Source: Dyadobacter psychrophilus | Lineage (GTDB): Bacteria; Bacteroidota; Bacteroidia; Cytophagales; Spirosomataceae | NCBI RefSeq assembly: GCF_900167945.1 | Contig: NZ_FUZA01000005.1 | Coordinates: 62,001 to 126,000, forward strand | Direction: 5' to 3' | DNA length: 64,000 nucleotides | Shown here: piece by piece, positions 53,855 through 62,522 of the stretch | Layout of the letters: every line of letters starts with the position of its first letter | How positions within the stretch are numbered: position 1 is the first letter of the stretch | The notes under the pieces: generated by a model | Databases searched by the model: none | What the model was told of the DNA's origin: nothing | The model's input: only the letters and a program-made list of their open reading frames with translations | Program-made: the position numbers and the translations under genes

Positions 53855-55331
53855 CATTAGGAGGCCGCTGCGGCCGATCATGTTTGTCGGCACGGGCTCG
53901 GATGTAGGTAAAAGTGTGATTACAGCTGGTTTTTGCAGGATTTTTAAGCAAGACGGGTTTCAGCCCGCGCCATTTAAGGCGCAAAACATGTCGCTGAACA
54001 GCTATGTGACGGCGGAGGGGCTGGAACTTGGCCGGGCACAGGCTGTGCAAGCCGAAGCGGCAGGAGTTCCCTGCTTGTCAGACATGAACCCCGTATTGTT
54101 GAAGCCAACCAGCGATAGATCCTCACAGGTTGTTTTGAATGGTAAACCCGTTGGTAACCAGTCGGCTTACGAATATTTTATGGCCAATGACCGCCGTGAA
54201 TTGTTTGAATCCGTAAAACAGGCTTTCGACCGGCTTTCAGGAAATTACAATCCGGTTGTAATGGAAGGGGCGGGAAGCATTTCGGAGCTCAATCTCAAAC
54301 ATCGCGACATCACCAACCTGCGCATGGCCGCTTATGCGGGTGCGGCGACTTACCTGATCGGCGACATTGACCGAGGCGGCGTTTTTGGCAGCGTTTATGG
54401 CACCATTGCACTGCTTACCGACGAAGAAAAAGCCTGCATGAAGGGCATAATCATCAATAAATTCAGAGGGGACGGCCGCTTGTTCGAAGACGGCAAGCGA
54501 ATGCTGGAAGACCTGACAGGGCTGCCGGTTGTGGGCATTTTGCCTTACTTCCGCGATATCCACATTGAGCAGGAAGACTCCGTTTCACTGGAATCCAAAT
54601 ATAGAACTTCCGTAACAGGCAAGGTGAATGTGGCCGTCATTTTGCTGCGGCGATTGTCCAATTTCACAGATTTTGACCGGCTGGAAAACGACGAAAGGGT
54701 GAATCTCTTCTTTACCATCGATCCGCATGAAGTAGCAAAGGCCGATATCGTGATCGTCCCGGGCAGTAAAAACACGATTGATGATATGCTCTTTATCAAA
54801 AATAATGGTGTTGCAAAAGCGATTTTACAAGCCCAGAAAGCTGGCAAAACGGTCATTGGAATTTGTGGGGGCTATCAAATGCTGGGCGAAATGATCCTGG
54901 ATCCGCACCACGTTGAAGGAACCATTGAAAGCATGCCGGGCCTGGGGATACTTCCGGTTGTGACAACGCTGCAAGCCGAAAAAACCACATTGCAATGTCA
55001 ATTTCGGTTCCGGGGAAGTGAAAGCCTGGCATTTGGTTATGAAATTCATATGGGCGAGACAGTTGTCAGGGGACAAGCAAAACCAGTGGCAACATTGTCT
55101 GACGGACGAAATGACGGCTGTTTCCTCAACGACAAAACCTGGGGAACTTACCTCCATGGAATACTCGATAATGATGATGTGATCGCACAAATATTACAGC
55201 CTTACACATCTGATTTGCCTGATAACCAGACAAGTTTTCAAGCATTCAAAGAGCAGCAGTATGATAAGCTGGCGGATCTGATCCGTTCGAACGTGAATAT
55301 GGAATTGATTTATAAAACCCTCAGATACTAA
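53844..55331 (+). CDS. cobQ: Cobyric acid synthase
   Basis: A 495-residue enzyme starting at ATG 53844 (MTDSIRRPLRPIMFVGTGSD), overlapping the preceding gene by 11 bases. Domains: dethiobiotin-synthetase-like N-terminal part with GTGSDVGKS and FKAQNMSLNSYVT, EGAGSISELNL, then the glutaminase domain with GICGGYQMLGE (Cys) and GYEIHMGE (His region). It amidates the b, d, e and g side chains to make cobyric acid. Three bases separate it from the next gene. Confidence 0.93.
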   Translation: MTDSIRRPLRPIMFVGTGSDVGKSVITAGFCRIFKQDGFQPAPFKAQNMSLNSYVTAEGLELGRAQAVQAEAAGVPCLSDMNPVLLKPTSDRSSQVVLNGKPVGNQSAYEYFMANDRRELFESVKQAFDRLSGNYNPVVMEGAGSISELNLKHRDITNLRMAAYAGAATYLIGDIDRGGVFGSVYGTIALLTDEEKACMKGIIINKFRGDGRLFEDGKRMLEDLTGLPVVGILPYFRDIHIEQEDSVSLESKYRTSVTGKVNVAVILLRRLSNFTDFDRLENDERVNLFFTIDPHEVAKADIVIVPGSKNTIDDMLFIKNNGVAKAILQAQKAGKTVIGICGGYQMLGEMILDPHHVEGTIESMPGLGILPVVTTLQAEKTTLQCQFRFRGSESLAFGYEIHMGETVVRGQAKPVATLSDGRNDGCFLNDKTWGTYLHGILDNDDVIAQILQPYTSDLPDNQTSFQAFKEQQYDKLADLIRSNVNMELIYKTLRY

Positions 55332-55333
55332 CA

Positions 55334-56356
55334 ATGCTGCACGGACACGGAGATGATGGTTATCGTTACGGCGGTCAGATTTTGGCTGATTTCAGTACAA
55401 ACGTCTGGTATGGAAGCGAGCCGGCGGGTTTGAAGGAATATGTTTTTGAAAACTGGGCAGATATTAATCGCTATCCGGAAGTGACGGGCGAAAGTCTCAC
55501 TGCAAAAATCGCTGCGCATCACGGGATTCCTAATGATCAGATCCTGGTTGCGAACGGCACAACGGAAAGTATTTACCTCATCGCACAGCTTTTTGCAGGA
55601 AAGAAAACGACCATTGTGACACCGGCATTTTCGGAGTATGAGGACGCCTGTGCCATGCATGGCCACGAAATGCAGTTTTTGGGTTGGAAGGAATGTCTGG
55701 ATTTGCCCCGTTTGAAATGCGATCTCGTATTTATTTGTAATCCCAATAATCCCACGGGTTTTACTTTTCCTGATCTCCAATATTGGCTGCGCATCAACCG
55801 GCAATGTGTGTTTGTGGTGGATGAAGCATTTATCGATTTCGCTCCTTCGGCTGCGTCGATGTTGGAAGCCTTGGGACAATTTGAAAACCTGATCATCATG
55901 CGATCTCTGACCAAAGCCTGTGCGATCCCAGGGCTGAGGCTGGGCTATGTCATTGCCGGAAACGAATGGATAGACCGGCTGCTGCGCATTAAACAGCCCT
56001 GGTCTGTTAATGCAGTTGCCCTCGCTGCTGGCTGCTTCATTTTTGACCATTTTGATGCTGCACAGCCGCCGTTTGAGCAACTATTAATCCAAAAAGACGA
56101 TTTGACAAGCCGCCTCAGGCGCAACGCAGCTTTGGAAATCGAAGACAGTGATACCCATTTTTTTCTTGCCAAAACCATCATTCGTAATGCTGCCCAGCTT
56201 AAAACTTTCCTGCTGGAAGAACACCAGATCCTGATCCGTGATGCGGGTAATTTCAGAAATCTGACACGTCAGCATTTCAGGATTGCTACGCTTAGCCCGG
56301 AGAAAAATGAATTGCTCATAAAAGCGCTGGAAGCATGGAAAACGCGCTATTACTGA
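55334..56356 (+). CDS. cobD: Threonine-phosphate decarboxylase-like PLP enzyme
   Basis: A 340-residue aminotransferase-fold I protein of the CobC/CobD group. PLP-site residues: NPNNPTG at 136-142, VVDEAFIDFA with Asp163, and the Schiff-base Lys194 in SLTKACAIPGLRLGY. The N-terminal HGDDGYRYG matches the family. It makes (R)-1-amino-2-propanol phosphate from threonine phosphate for the nucleotide loop. Its 3' end overlaps the cbiB start by 22 bases. Symbol follows the Salmonella naming. Confidence 0.88.
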   Translation: MLHGHGDDGYRYGGQILADFSTNVWYGSEPAGLKEYVFENWADINRYPEVTGESLTAKIAAHHGIPNDQILVANGTTESIYLIAQLFAGKKTTIVTPAFSEYEDACAMHGHEMQFLGWKECLDLPRLKCDLVFICNPNNPTGFTFPDLQYWLRINRQCVFVVDEAFIDFAPSAASMLEALGQFENLIIMRSLTKACAIPGLRLGYVIAGNEWIDRLLRIKQPWSVNAVALAAGCFIFDHFDAAQPPFEQLLIQKDDLTSRLRRNAALEIEDSDTHFFLAKTIIRNAAQLKTFLLEEHQILIRDAGNFRNLTRQHFRIATLSPEKNELLIKALEAWKTRYY

Positions 56357-57267
56357 TCGTTCCTTTGGTGGCCGGCTATGTGCTGGATCTGGTGCTTGGC
56401 GATCCAGATCACTGGCCGCATCCCATGCGGTTATTTGGCCATGCAATTGCTTTTGGCGAACGGAATTTTAATCATGGCAACAATAGGATTGCGAAAGGAG
56501 CCCTACTAGCCTCATCTTTGGTTTTGGTTGTGTATTTTATTTTAACACTGTTAAATAATGCTATTTATGGCCTGGAATGGCTATTTATGCTTGTGAACAG
56601 CATTTGGGTTTACTATGGATTAGCAAATAAAAACCTGATTTTGGAAGGGCGAAAAGTGTTTCAAATGCTGGAAACCCGAGGGCTTGCAGATGGCCGTGTG
56701 CAGCTCTCACGGATTGTCGGGAGAGACACTTCTCAGTTGAATGCGCAGCAGATCAGGACAGCTGTTTTTGAAACAATGTCGGAGAATTTAAGCGATGGTG
56801 TTGTGGCGCCTTTGTTCTATTACGCCATTGCGGGCGCACCGGGAATGATGGCGTATAAAATGATCAACACGATGGATTCCATGCTGGGTTACCGTACTCC
56901 ACGATACGAGCAATTCGGGAAATTTGCGGCGCGGCTGGATGATGTGGCCAACTTTATTCCGGCCAGGATCACGGCTTTGTTGATGGTGCTGGTGACGGGA
57001 AGCGCCCGTGGTTTACAGTTTATTTTCAAATACGGCAACAAGCACAAAAGTCCAAATGCGGGCTATCCCGAATCTGCACTGGCAGGCATTCTCAACTGCC
57101 GTTTTGGCGGACCGAATGTGTATCACGGGGTGCTCGTCGATAAGCCATTTATTGGCGAGCACGATAGGAGCATCAGGTCAGAAGAAATTAAAAAAGTTTC
57201 GCAGATAAATCAGCTAGTATGCCTGATAACCATCGCTTTATGCTGCATCTGGTTCGTGATATTATAG
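56335..57267 (+). CDS. cbiB: Adenosylcobinamide-phosphate synthase (CbiB)
   Basis: A 310-residue membrane protein with several helices. Family motifs are VLDLVLGDPDHWPHPMRLFG near 16-36, SENLSDGVVAPLFYYAIAGA near 150, MINTMDSMLGYRTPRYEQFG near 180, and the late NAGYPESALAGIL. It joins aminopropanol phosphate to cobyric acid. The aligned order cobQ-cobD-cbiB matches successive steps. A hairpin-palindrome element follows before the next gene. Confidence 0.92.
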   Translation: MENALLLIVPLVAGYVLDLVLGDPDHWPHPMRLFGHAIAFGERNFNHGNNRIAKGALLASSLVLVVYFILTLLNNAIYGLEWLFMLVNSIWVYYGLANKNLILEGRKVFQMLETRGLADGRVQLSRIVGRDTSQLNAQQIRTAVFETMSENLSDGVVAPLFYYAIAGAPGMMAYKMINTMDSMLGYRTPRYEQFGKFAARLDDVANFIPARITALLMVLVTGSARGLQFIFKYGNKHKSPNAGYPESALAGILNCRFGGPNVYHGVLVDKPFIGEHDRSIRSEEIKKVSQINQLVCLITIALCCIWFVIL

Positions 57268-57286
57268 GTTTAGAAAAGTAATGTTT

Positions 57287-57349
57287 CGAAGGATTTTTCG
57301 ACGAAAAATTCTTCGTCGAAAATCCTTCGCCGTTGACTTAAGTCAACGG
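57287..57349. repeat. Intergenic hairpin plus 20-bp palindrome within the cob operon
   Basis: Positions 57287-57305 pair with 57312-57329 (19/18 bases with one bulge, 6-base loop). Directly after it comes the perfect palindrome CCGTTGACTTAAGTCAACGG at 57330-57349. No T-tail follows, so it is not a standard terminator. It could be an mRNA processing or stability element, or a REP/MITE-like repeat. Confidence 0.65.
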
Positions 57350-57376
57350 GAATTAGATTGGAAATAAAGATAGATT

Positions 57377-57919
57377 ATGGATAAGATTATTATTTCGGGT
57401 GGGCCGGGTTCCGGAAAATCGACGTTGCTGCTTGCGCTGGAAAGTGCCGGTTTTCAATGCGTACCCGAGGTTTCGCGCGAGCTGATCCGGCAGGAGGTTG
57501 CAAAGGACTCGAAATGTGTTCCCTGGAAAGATCTGGCCTGTTTTGCCAAACTATGCCTTCATCAAATGATTATTGATTTTGAAAATGTCCTGGAAAGAGA
57601 ACTAACGTTTTTTGACCGTGGGATTCCAGATATCATTGCGTATCTGCGTTTTGGCGGCTTACCAGTCGACGACATTTTCGTGGCCGCGGCTAAACATTAT
57701 CGATATGCAGCAAATGTCTTCATAGCACCGCCCTGGGAAGCAATTTACATCAATGACGAGGAACGCTGGCAGACATTCAGTGAAGCCGGAGCCTTGTATT
57801 CCGAAATAAAAAATGTGTACACCGAACTGGGTTACCTGGTGACTGAACTGCCATTGGCACCGGTCAGAGAACGAGTTGAATTTACTTTAGCAAAACTTGA
57901 ACGAATTGAATATAATTAA
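57377..57919 (+). CDS. P-loop NTPase (AAA_28-like) in the cob operon
   Basis: A 180-residue protein with Walker A GGPGSGKST at 8-16, VPEVSRELIRQEV near 31, a DRGIPDIIAYLRFGG segment near 75-90 and ERWQTFSEAG near 130, typical of the AAA_28/NadR-like kinase group. No known cobalamin step is assigned to this family. Its place between cbiB and the BtuF-like gene, with a 23-base overlap with the latter, suggests a role in cobalamin metabolism, possibly a small-molecule kinase (inference). Function otherwise unknown. Confidence 0.8.
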   Translation: MDKIIISGGPGSGKSTLLLALESAGFQCVPEVSRELIRQEVAKDSKCVPWKDLACFAKLCLHQMIIDFENVLERELTFFDRGIPDIIAYLRFGGLPVDDIFVAAAKHYRYAANVFIAPPWEAIYINDEERWQTFSEAGALYSEIKNVYTELGYLVTELPLAPVRERVEFTLAKLERIEYN

Positions 57920-59087
57920 CTATATATCAAAGTGTTGTATAGCATTTCTTGTGATTTTTATTATCGCATGCAGCACTTCGTCAACACTCTACGAAAAAGG
58001 AGAGTCGGGTTATGAAGGCCCGGCGCTGTTTAAGGAAAAGGTGGTCATCAGGCATGCAAAGGGTTTTACCATTGATTACCATAAAAATTTCAAGCTGGTC
58101 AAAATAATGAGTCCGTTTGAGAAAGCCACGGACACCATGAGTTTTGTGCTTTTGCAGCGCGGCACCCCAAAGCCCGCAGGTTACCAAAATGCGCAGATCA
58201 TCCAAATCCCCATTCAAAGCCTCGTTCCAATGTCTTCCATGCATATTGGATTGGTCGGTTATCTGAGTGCCGAGCACATTGTTACCGGCATGGGAAATCT
58301 TACCTATGTCTCGTCCGAAAAGATCCGGGCGCGGATCAAGTCGGGTGACATTAAGGAAGTAGGAAAAGACCAGGGACTGAATGAGGAGCTGCTTATTGCG
58401 ATGCATCCGGATCTGGTGATGACGATCGGGAGCCCGGTATCCAAAATCAACCGCTATCAATCGCTTAAACAAGCCGGGATCCCGGTGATGATCAATTCAG
58501 AATGGATAGAAACGACGCCACTTGCCCGCGCAGAATGGGTGAAATTGATGGCGGCATTGCTGAATAGGGAATCAGAGGTTAACACCAAATTTTCGGAATC
58601 AGAAAAGGAATATGCACGACTGGTGAAACTGGCGAAAAGCAGTAAAACCCAGCCCAGCCTCGTTTCGGGTATGAATTCGAAAGACGCCTGGTTTGTCCCT
58701 AGTGGCAGCGGCTACGTTTCCAGGTTTTTCCGGGATGCGGGTGCGCGTTACCATTGGGCAGACACGAAGGCGACGGGCAGCTTGCCGCTTAACTTCGAGG
58801 CAGTGTATCCGGTTGCTTTAAATGCAGATTTTTGGCTGAATGTTGGCATACTGGGTGTGAAATCGAAGCGGGAGCTTCTGGATAAGGATCAACGCTATGC
58901 GGATTTCAAGGCATTTAAAGCCGGAAACATTTTTACCCATAACAAAAGACAAGCGGCTAACGGTGCGAACGACTACTGGGAGTCGGGAGCGGTAAATCCG
59001 CATGTGGTTTTGGCAGATTTAATCAAAATCCTCCATCCCGAATTGCTTCCCGGACATACATTATTTTATTATCAAAAACTCGAATAA
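57897..59087 (+). CDS. BtuF/FecB-like ABC-transporter substrate-binding lipoprotein
   Basis: A 396-residue lipoprotein. No ATG precedes the signal peptide; TTG 57897 or TTG 57906 must start it, ending in the lipobox FIIAC (Cys25 from 57897). The periplasmic-binding domain has LVGYLSAEHIVTGMGN, KEVGKDQGLNEELLIAMHPD, LVMTIGSPVSKI and GIPVMINSEWIETTPLARAE. The B12-operon location points to cobalamin or corrinoid binding. No BtuC or BtuD gene is in the window, so the partner permease must be elsewhere. Confidence 0.82.
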   Translation: MNELNIINYISKCCIAFLVIFIIACSTSSTLYEKGESGYEGPALFKEKVVIRHAKGFTIDYHKNFKLVKIMSPFEKATDTMSFVLLQRGTPKPAGYQNAQIIQIPIQSLVPMSSMHIGLVGYLSAEHIVTGMGNLTYVSSEKIRARIKSGDIKEVGKDQGLNEELLIAMHPDLVMTIGSPVSKINRYQSLKQAGIPVMINSEWIETTPLARAEWVKLMAALLNRESEVNTKFSESEKEYARLVKLAKSSKTQPSLVSGMNSKDAWFVPSGSGYVSRFFRDAGARYHWADTKATGSLPLNFEAVYPVALNADFWLNVGILGVKSKRELLDKDQRYADFKAFKAGNIFTHNKRQAANGANDYWESGAVNPHVVLADLIKILHPELLPGHTLFYYQKLE

Positions 59088-59092
59088 CAACC

Positions 59093-59674
59093 ATGAAAAT
59101 CTACACGAAAAAAGGAGACAAAGGAACAACAGGGCTATTTGGCGGAAGCAGGGTTCCGAAGGATAATGTGCGTATTGAGTGCATCGGGACGCTGGATGAA
59201 GCCAATTCTACGATCGGATTGATGCGCGTCAAGCTCGGAAATGACCATGAATGGCAGCCTAATCTGCACAAAATCCAGAAAGATCTGATGGATATGATGT
59301 CTCATTTAGCGCGGCCTTCGGATGCGAAAAAGGAAAATACGAACCCGATGCCGGTGGACGGAGCCGGGTTTTGTGAAAACTGGATTGATAGCCTGGAAGC
59401 TGCCATGACTTCGCCCTCGGATTATTTCCTGCTGCCAGGCGGAAACGAGATCTCGGCGTTATGCCACATGGTGCGTACGCAAATGCGTCGCGGAGAAAGG
59501 AGATTGGTGTCGCTGATAAAAACCGACGCAGTGAACGAGGCCATCCCAGCTTACATTAACCGCCTTTCCGACTTGTTTTTTACATTGGCCCGCGCCGAAA
59601 TGGACAAAGCGGGCGTAGCAGAAGAAAAGTGGCAGCTGTTCCTGTACAAACGATTTAAAACGGCTGAAAAATGA
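59093..59674 (+). CDS. PduO-type cob(I)alamin/cobyrinate adenosyltransferase
   Basis: A 193-residue protein of the PduO family (not the CobA/BtuR type): the N-terminal ATP-binding motif YTKKGDKGTTGLFGG at 4-18, GTLDEANSTIGLMR near 32-45, and the C-terminal RTQMRRGERRLVSL near 128-141. It transfers adenosyl from ATP to the cobalt of a reduced corrinoid. The stop overlaps the cobU start by four bases. Confidence 0.93.
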   Translation: MKIYTKKGDKGTTGLFGGSRVPKDNVRIECIGTLDEANSTIGLMRVKLGNDHEWQPNLHKIQKDLMDMMSHLARPSDAKKENTNPMPVDGAGFCENWIDSLEAAMTSPSDYFLLPGGNEISALCHMVRTQMRRGERRLVSLIKTDAVNEAIPAYINRLSDLFFTLARAEMDKAGVAEEKWQLFLYKRFKTAEK

Positions 59675-60189
59675 TCATTTACATCAGCGGTGGTGCCCGA
59701 AGCGGGAAAAGCCGTTTTGCGCAGGAAATGGCCTTGAAACGTAGTATGGAGCCCGTTTATGTCGCCACGGCGAAGGTTTGGGATGAAAATTTTGCAGAGC
59801 GCGTTGCGCGTCACAAAAGAGAACGCGGGCCCGAATGGACTTGCATAGAAGCGGAGCGCAACATTCATTTACAGCCGATTATGGATCGCGTAGCGGTGAT
59901 TGATTGCGTAACGCTTTGGCTGACAAACCTCTTTATGACTTGCCAAGAAGACATTGAAAAAACGCTGGCAACATTCAAAGCGGAAATAGATGGCATACTG
60001 GCATTAAAAGGCACTTTCATCATCATTTCAAACGAAATCGGAATGGGTGTGCATGCCGCGACGGAAGTTGGGCGAAAATTTACAGATTTACAAGGTTGGG
60101 CCAATCAATATGTGGCTTCCAAGGCAGATGAGGCCATTTTTATGGTTTCCGGGCTGCCATTATGGTTGAAAAATTCAAGTCAAAAATAA
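59671..60189 (+). CDS. cobU: Adenosylcobinamide kinase / guanylyltransferase
   Basis: A 172-residue bifunctional enzyme. The P-loop is SGGARSGKSRFAQE near 6-19, followed by VYVATAKVWDENFAERVARH with the His used for guanylylation, and IDCVTLWLTNLF near 84, and ISNEIGMGVHAATEVGRKF near 118. It phosphorylates adenosylcobinamide and transfers GMP to give adenosylcobinamide-GDP. Starts in an ATGA overlap with the adenosyltransferase gene. Confidence 0.94.
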   Translation: MIIYISGGARSGKSRFAQEMALKRSMEPVYVATAKVWDENFAERVARHKRERGPEWTCIEAERNIHLQPIMDRVAVIDCVTLWLTNLFMTCQEDIEKTLATFKAEIDGILALKGTFIIISNEIGMGVHAATEVGRKFTDLQGWANQYVASKADEAIFMVSGLPLWLKNSSQK

Positions 60190-60193
60190 AGCC

Positions 60194-61213
60194 ATGAATA
60201 TTACATTAGCGGAACAGGTTCGGCACAAAATTGATTTTAAAACCAAACCTCTCGGTGCACTGGGAATGTTGGAAAAACTGGCATCTCAAGTTGCAAACAT
60301 TCAGGGAACATTGACCCCTGCGCTTATAAAACCGCATATTATCGTCTTTGCGGCGAGCCACGGCATCGCGGCCAATGGCGTAAGCGCGTATCCCTCAGAA
60401 GTCACGGCACAAATGGTGCTGAATTTCCTGAACGGTGGTGCAGCTATCAATGTCTTTACGCGGCAACATGGGATAACATTGTTGGTTGTCGATGCCGGGG
60501 TCGATTATGATTTTGGCAAAAATGAAAAGCTCATCCATGCGAAGGTAGGTTACGGGACAAAAAGTTTCCTGACGAGTCCGGCCATGACGCCAGCGGAAAT
60601 GGATGAATGCCTGCAACGCGGAAAGGAAATCGTTGCTAATGTGCAGGCAACCGGATGTAATGTGATCGGATTCGGTGAAATGGGCATTGGTAACACATCG
60701 TCGGCTGCGGTGGTGATGAGCAAATTAGTTGGTGTGCCGCTGGGAGAATGTGCCGGCAAGGGCACTGGTTTGAATGATCAACAAATGTCTGCCAAACTAG
60801 CTATTCTACATGAAGCCATGCAAAACCATGCGAAAATTGACAATGATCCGTTGCGCGTGCTGCAAACATTTGGCGGGTTCGAGATCGCGATGATGTGCGG
60901 TGCCATGCTGGAAGCGGCGGAAAGGGGAATGGTCATTTTAGTGGATGGTTTTATTGCTTCTGTGGCTTATTTGTGCGCTTTTCGGATGCGCGATGCAGTT
61001 TCTGAATATGCTGTTTTTTGCCATGAGTCCACAGAAAAAGGGCATGGATTTTTACTTCGGCATTTGAATGTGACTCCGGTATTGCAGCTTGGGATGCGGC
61101 TTGGGGAAGGCACCGGCTGCGCTGTTGCTTATCCGATCCTGCAAAGTGCCGTAGCGTTTCTGAATGAAATGGCCAGCTTCGAAAGCGCTGGTGTAAGTAA
61201 CAAAACATTATGA
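60194..61213 (+). CDS. cobT: Nicotinate-nucleotide-dimethylbenzimidazole phosphoribosyltransferase
   Basis: A 339-residue enzyme with all family motifs: KTKPLGALGMLEKLA near 17, FAASHGIAANGVSAYPSEVT near 54, NFLNGGAAINVF, GFGEMGIGNTSSAA near 160 and the late GMRLGEGTGCAVAYPIL with the catalytic Glu. It activates the lower ligand base to alpha-ribazole phosphate. Overlaps the cobS start by four bases. Confidence 0.95.
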   Translation: MNITLAEQVRHKIDFKTKPLGALGMLEKLASQVANIQGTLTPALIKPHIIVFAASHGIAANGVSAYPSEVTAQMVLNFLNGGAAINVFTRQHGITLLVVDAGVDYDFGKNEKLIHAKVGYGTKSFLTSPAMTPAEMDECLQRGKEIVANVQATGCNVIGFGEMGIGNTSSAAVVMSKLVGVPLGECAGKGTGLNDQQMSAKLAILHEAMQNHAKIDNDPLRVLQTFGGFEIAMMCGAMLEAAERGMVILVDGFIASVAYLCAFRMRDAVSEYAVFCHESTEKGHGFLLRHLNVTPVLQLGMRLGEGTGCAVAYPILQSAVAFLNEMASFESAGVSNKTL

Positions 61214-62001
61214 GACTGCAACTTACGCTCTTCTTCACCGCGCTGCAATTCTACACCCGCATTCCGGCGCCGCGATGGGTGCATTACAAGCAGGAAAATC
61301 TAAGCCGGGCAACCGGTTTTTTGCCACTGATCGGCTGGTTAGTAGGAATTATCTCAGGATTATCCTGGCTCGGCGGTGCTTACGTGACCAATATTTCCAT
61401 CGGTCTCGTGCTATCCATGATTGCATCCATATTTACGACCGGCGCATTTCACGAAGATGGTTTTGCCGACGTCTGCGACGGCTTCGGAGGCGGCTGGACG
61501 CGGGATAAGATCCTGGAAATCATGAAGGATAGTCGGGTAGGAACGTATGGTTCGGTTGGGTTAATGATGATGCTGGCCTTGAAATTTTTGCTTCTGATCA
61601 ATCTGGCAGCACAATGGAAAAACGATTTTTTAGCATTAACACTCATATTGATAACCGCGCACGCGTTAAGTCGCTTGATGCCCGTTTTTGTGATTTTTAC
61701 CAAGCCTTACGCGCGGGAGGATCAGCATAGCAAAGCGAAACCGGTGGCGCAAAAGATAAGTCGAAGCAGCCTGGTAACCGGATCTGTTATTACACTAATC
61801 CCGCTGATTTGTCTTGCGTGGACGTGCCATACGCCATTCATTTTCACTTGCTGCATTTTGCCGGCCGTAACCGCATATTTGCTGTCCCGCTATTTTGTAA
61901 AATGGATCAGAGGTTACACCGGCGACTGCCTTGGCGCCATCCAGCAAGTGAGCGAGGTCTCATTTTATCTTTCACTGACTGCACTTTGGAAATATATTTA
62001 A
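61210..62001 (+). CDS. cobS: Adenosylcobinamide-GDP ribazoletransferase (cobalamin synthase)
   Basis: A 263-residue membrane protein with about six helices. The start FFTALQFYTRIPAPRW and the metal-binding motif FHEDGFADVCDGFGGGW near 80-96, with MKDSRVGTYG near 106, identify it. It joins adenosylcobinamide-GDP and alpha-ribazole (phosphate) to make adenosylcobalamin (phosphate). Its 3' end overlaps the cobC start by 16 bases. Confidence 0.94.
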   Translation: MRLQLTLFFTALQFYTRIPAPRWVHYKQENLSRATGFLPLIGWLVGIISGLSWLGGAYVTNISIGLVLSMIASIFTTGAFHEDGFADVCDGFGGGWTRDKILEIMKDSRVGTYGSVGLMMMLALKFLLLINLAAQWKNDFLALTLILITAHALSRLMPVFVIFTKPYAREDQHSKAKPVAQKISRSSLVTGSVITLIPLICLAWTCHTPFIFTCCILPAVTAYLLSRYFVKWIRGYTGDCLGAIQQVSEVSFYLSLTALWKYI

Positions 62002-62522
62002 TCCGGCACACTACGCCGCTTGTTCAAAACGGCCAGATTTACGGTTGGTCCGAAATTCCATTGGCTGAAAGTTTTTCAGAAGAGCTTAACACTGTTAAAA
62101 AACAATTGGCCGTCAGCTTTGATCAGGTATATTCCAGTCCCTCAATTCGTTGTGTGAAATTGGCTGCCGGGATCAATTCCTACGTAATTGCTGACGAGCG
62201 CCTCCGCGAGCTGCATTTTGGCGATTGGGAGGGTAAAACCTGGGACACGGTGGATCAGGATGCCTTGCAAATCTGGATGGATGACTTTGTTAACGTCTGC
62301 ATTCCCGGTGGCGAAAGCATGCTGCAAATGGCGGAGCGGTTGCGTTCTTTTTGGAATGATCTGATGCAGCACAAAGTCACTAATGTTGCCATTGTGACGC
62401 ACGCAGGCGTGATCAGGATCATGCTTGCCTTGCACAGGAAAATGGATTTGAAAGAAATTTTCGACATTAAGGTTGGTTACGGACAGATTTTTAAGATCAA
62501 ATCACCCGTTCCATGTAAATAG
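61986..62522 (+). CDS. cobC: Alpha-ribazole phosphatase-like histidine phosphatase
   Basis: A 178-residue protein of the histidine phosphatase superfamily. I place the start at TTG 61986 because it gives MEIYLIRHTTPLVQNGQIYG, the canonical family start; the frame is open further upstream but only as an out-of-phase reading of cobS. Catalytic residues: RHT at the N-terminus, HFGDWEG near 78, and VTHAGVIR near 140. It removes the phosphate at the end of nucleotide-loop assembly. Last gene of the operon; its 3' end overlaps the convergent GNAT gene by 26 bases. Confidence 0.88.
   Translation: MEIYLIRHTTPLVQNGQIYGWSEIPLAESFSEELNTVKKQLAVSFDQVYSSPSIRCVKLAAGINSYVIADERLRELHFGDWEGKTWDTVDQDALQIWMDDFVNVCIPGGESMLQMAERLRSFWNDLMQHKVTNVAIVTHAGVIRIMLALHRKMDLKEIFDIKVGYGQIFKIKSPVPCK

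Noticed and set aside
61809..61985. Long N-terminal extension of cobC within cobS
   Set aside because: It is an alternative frame of cobS with no family resemblance; the conserved phosphatase start is at 61986.
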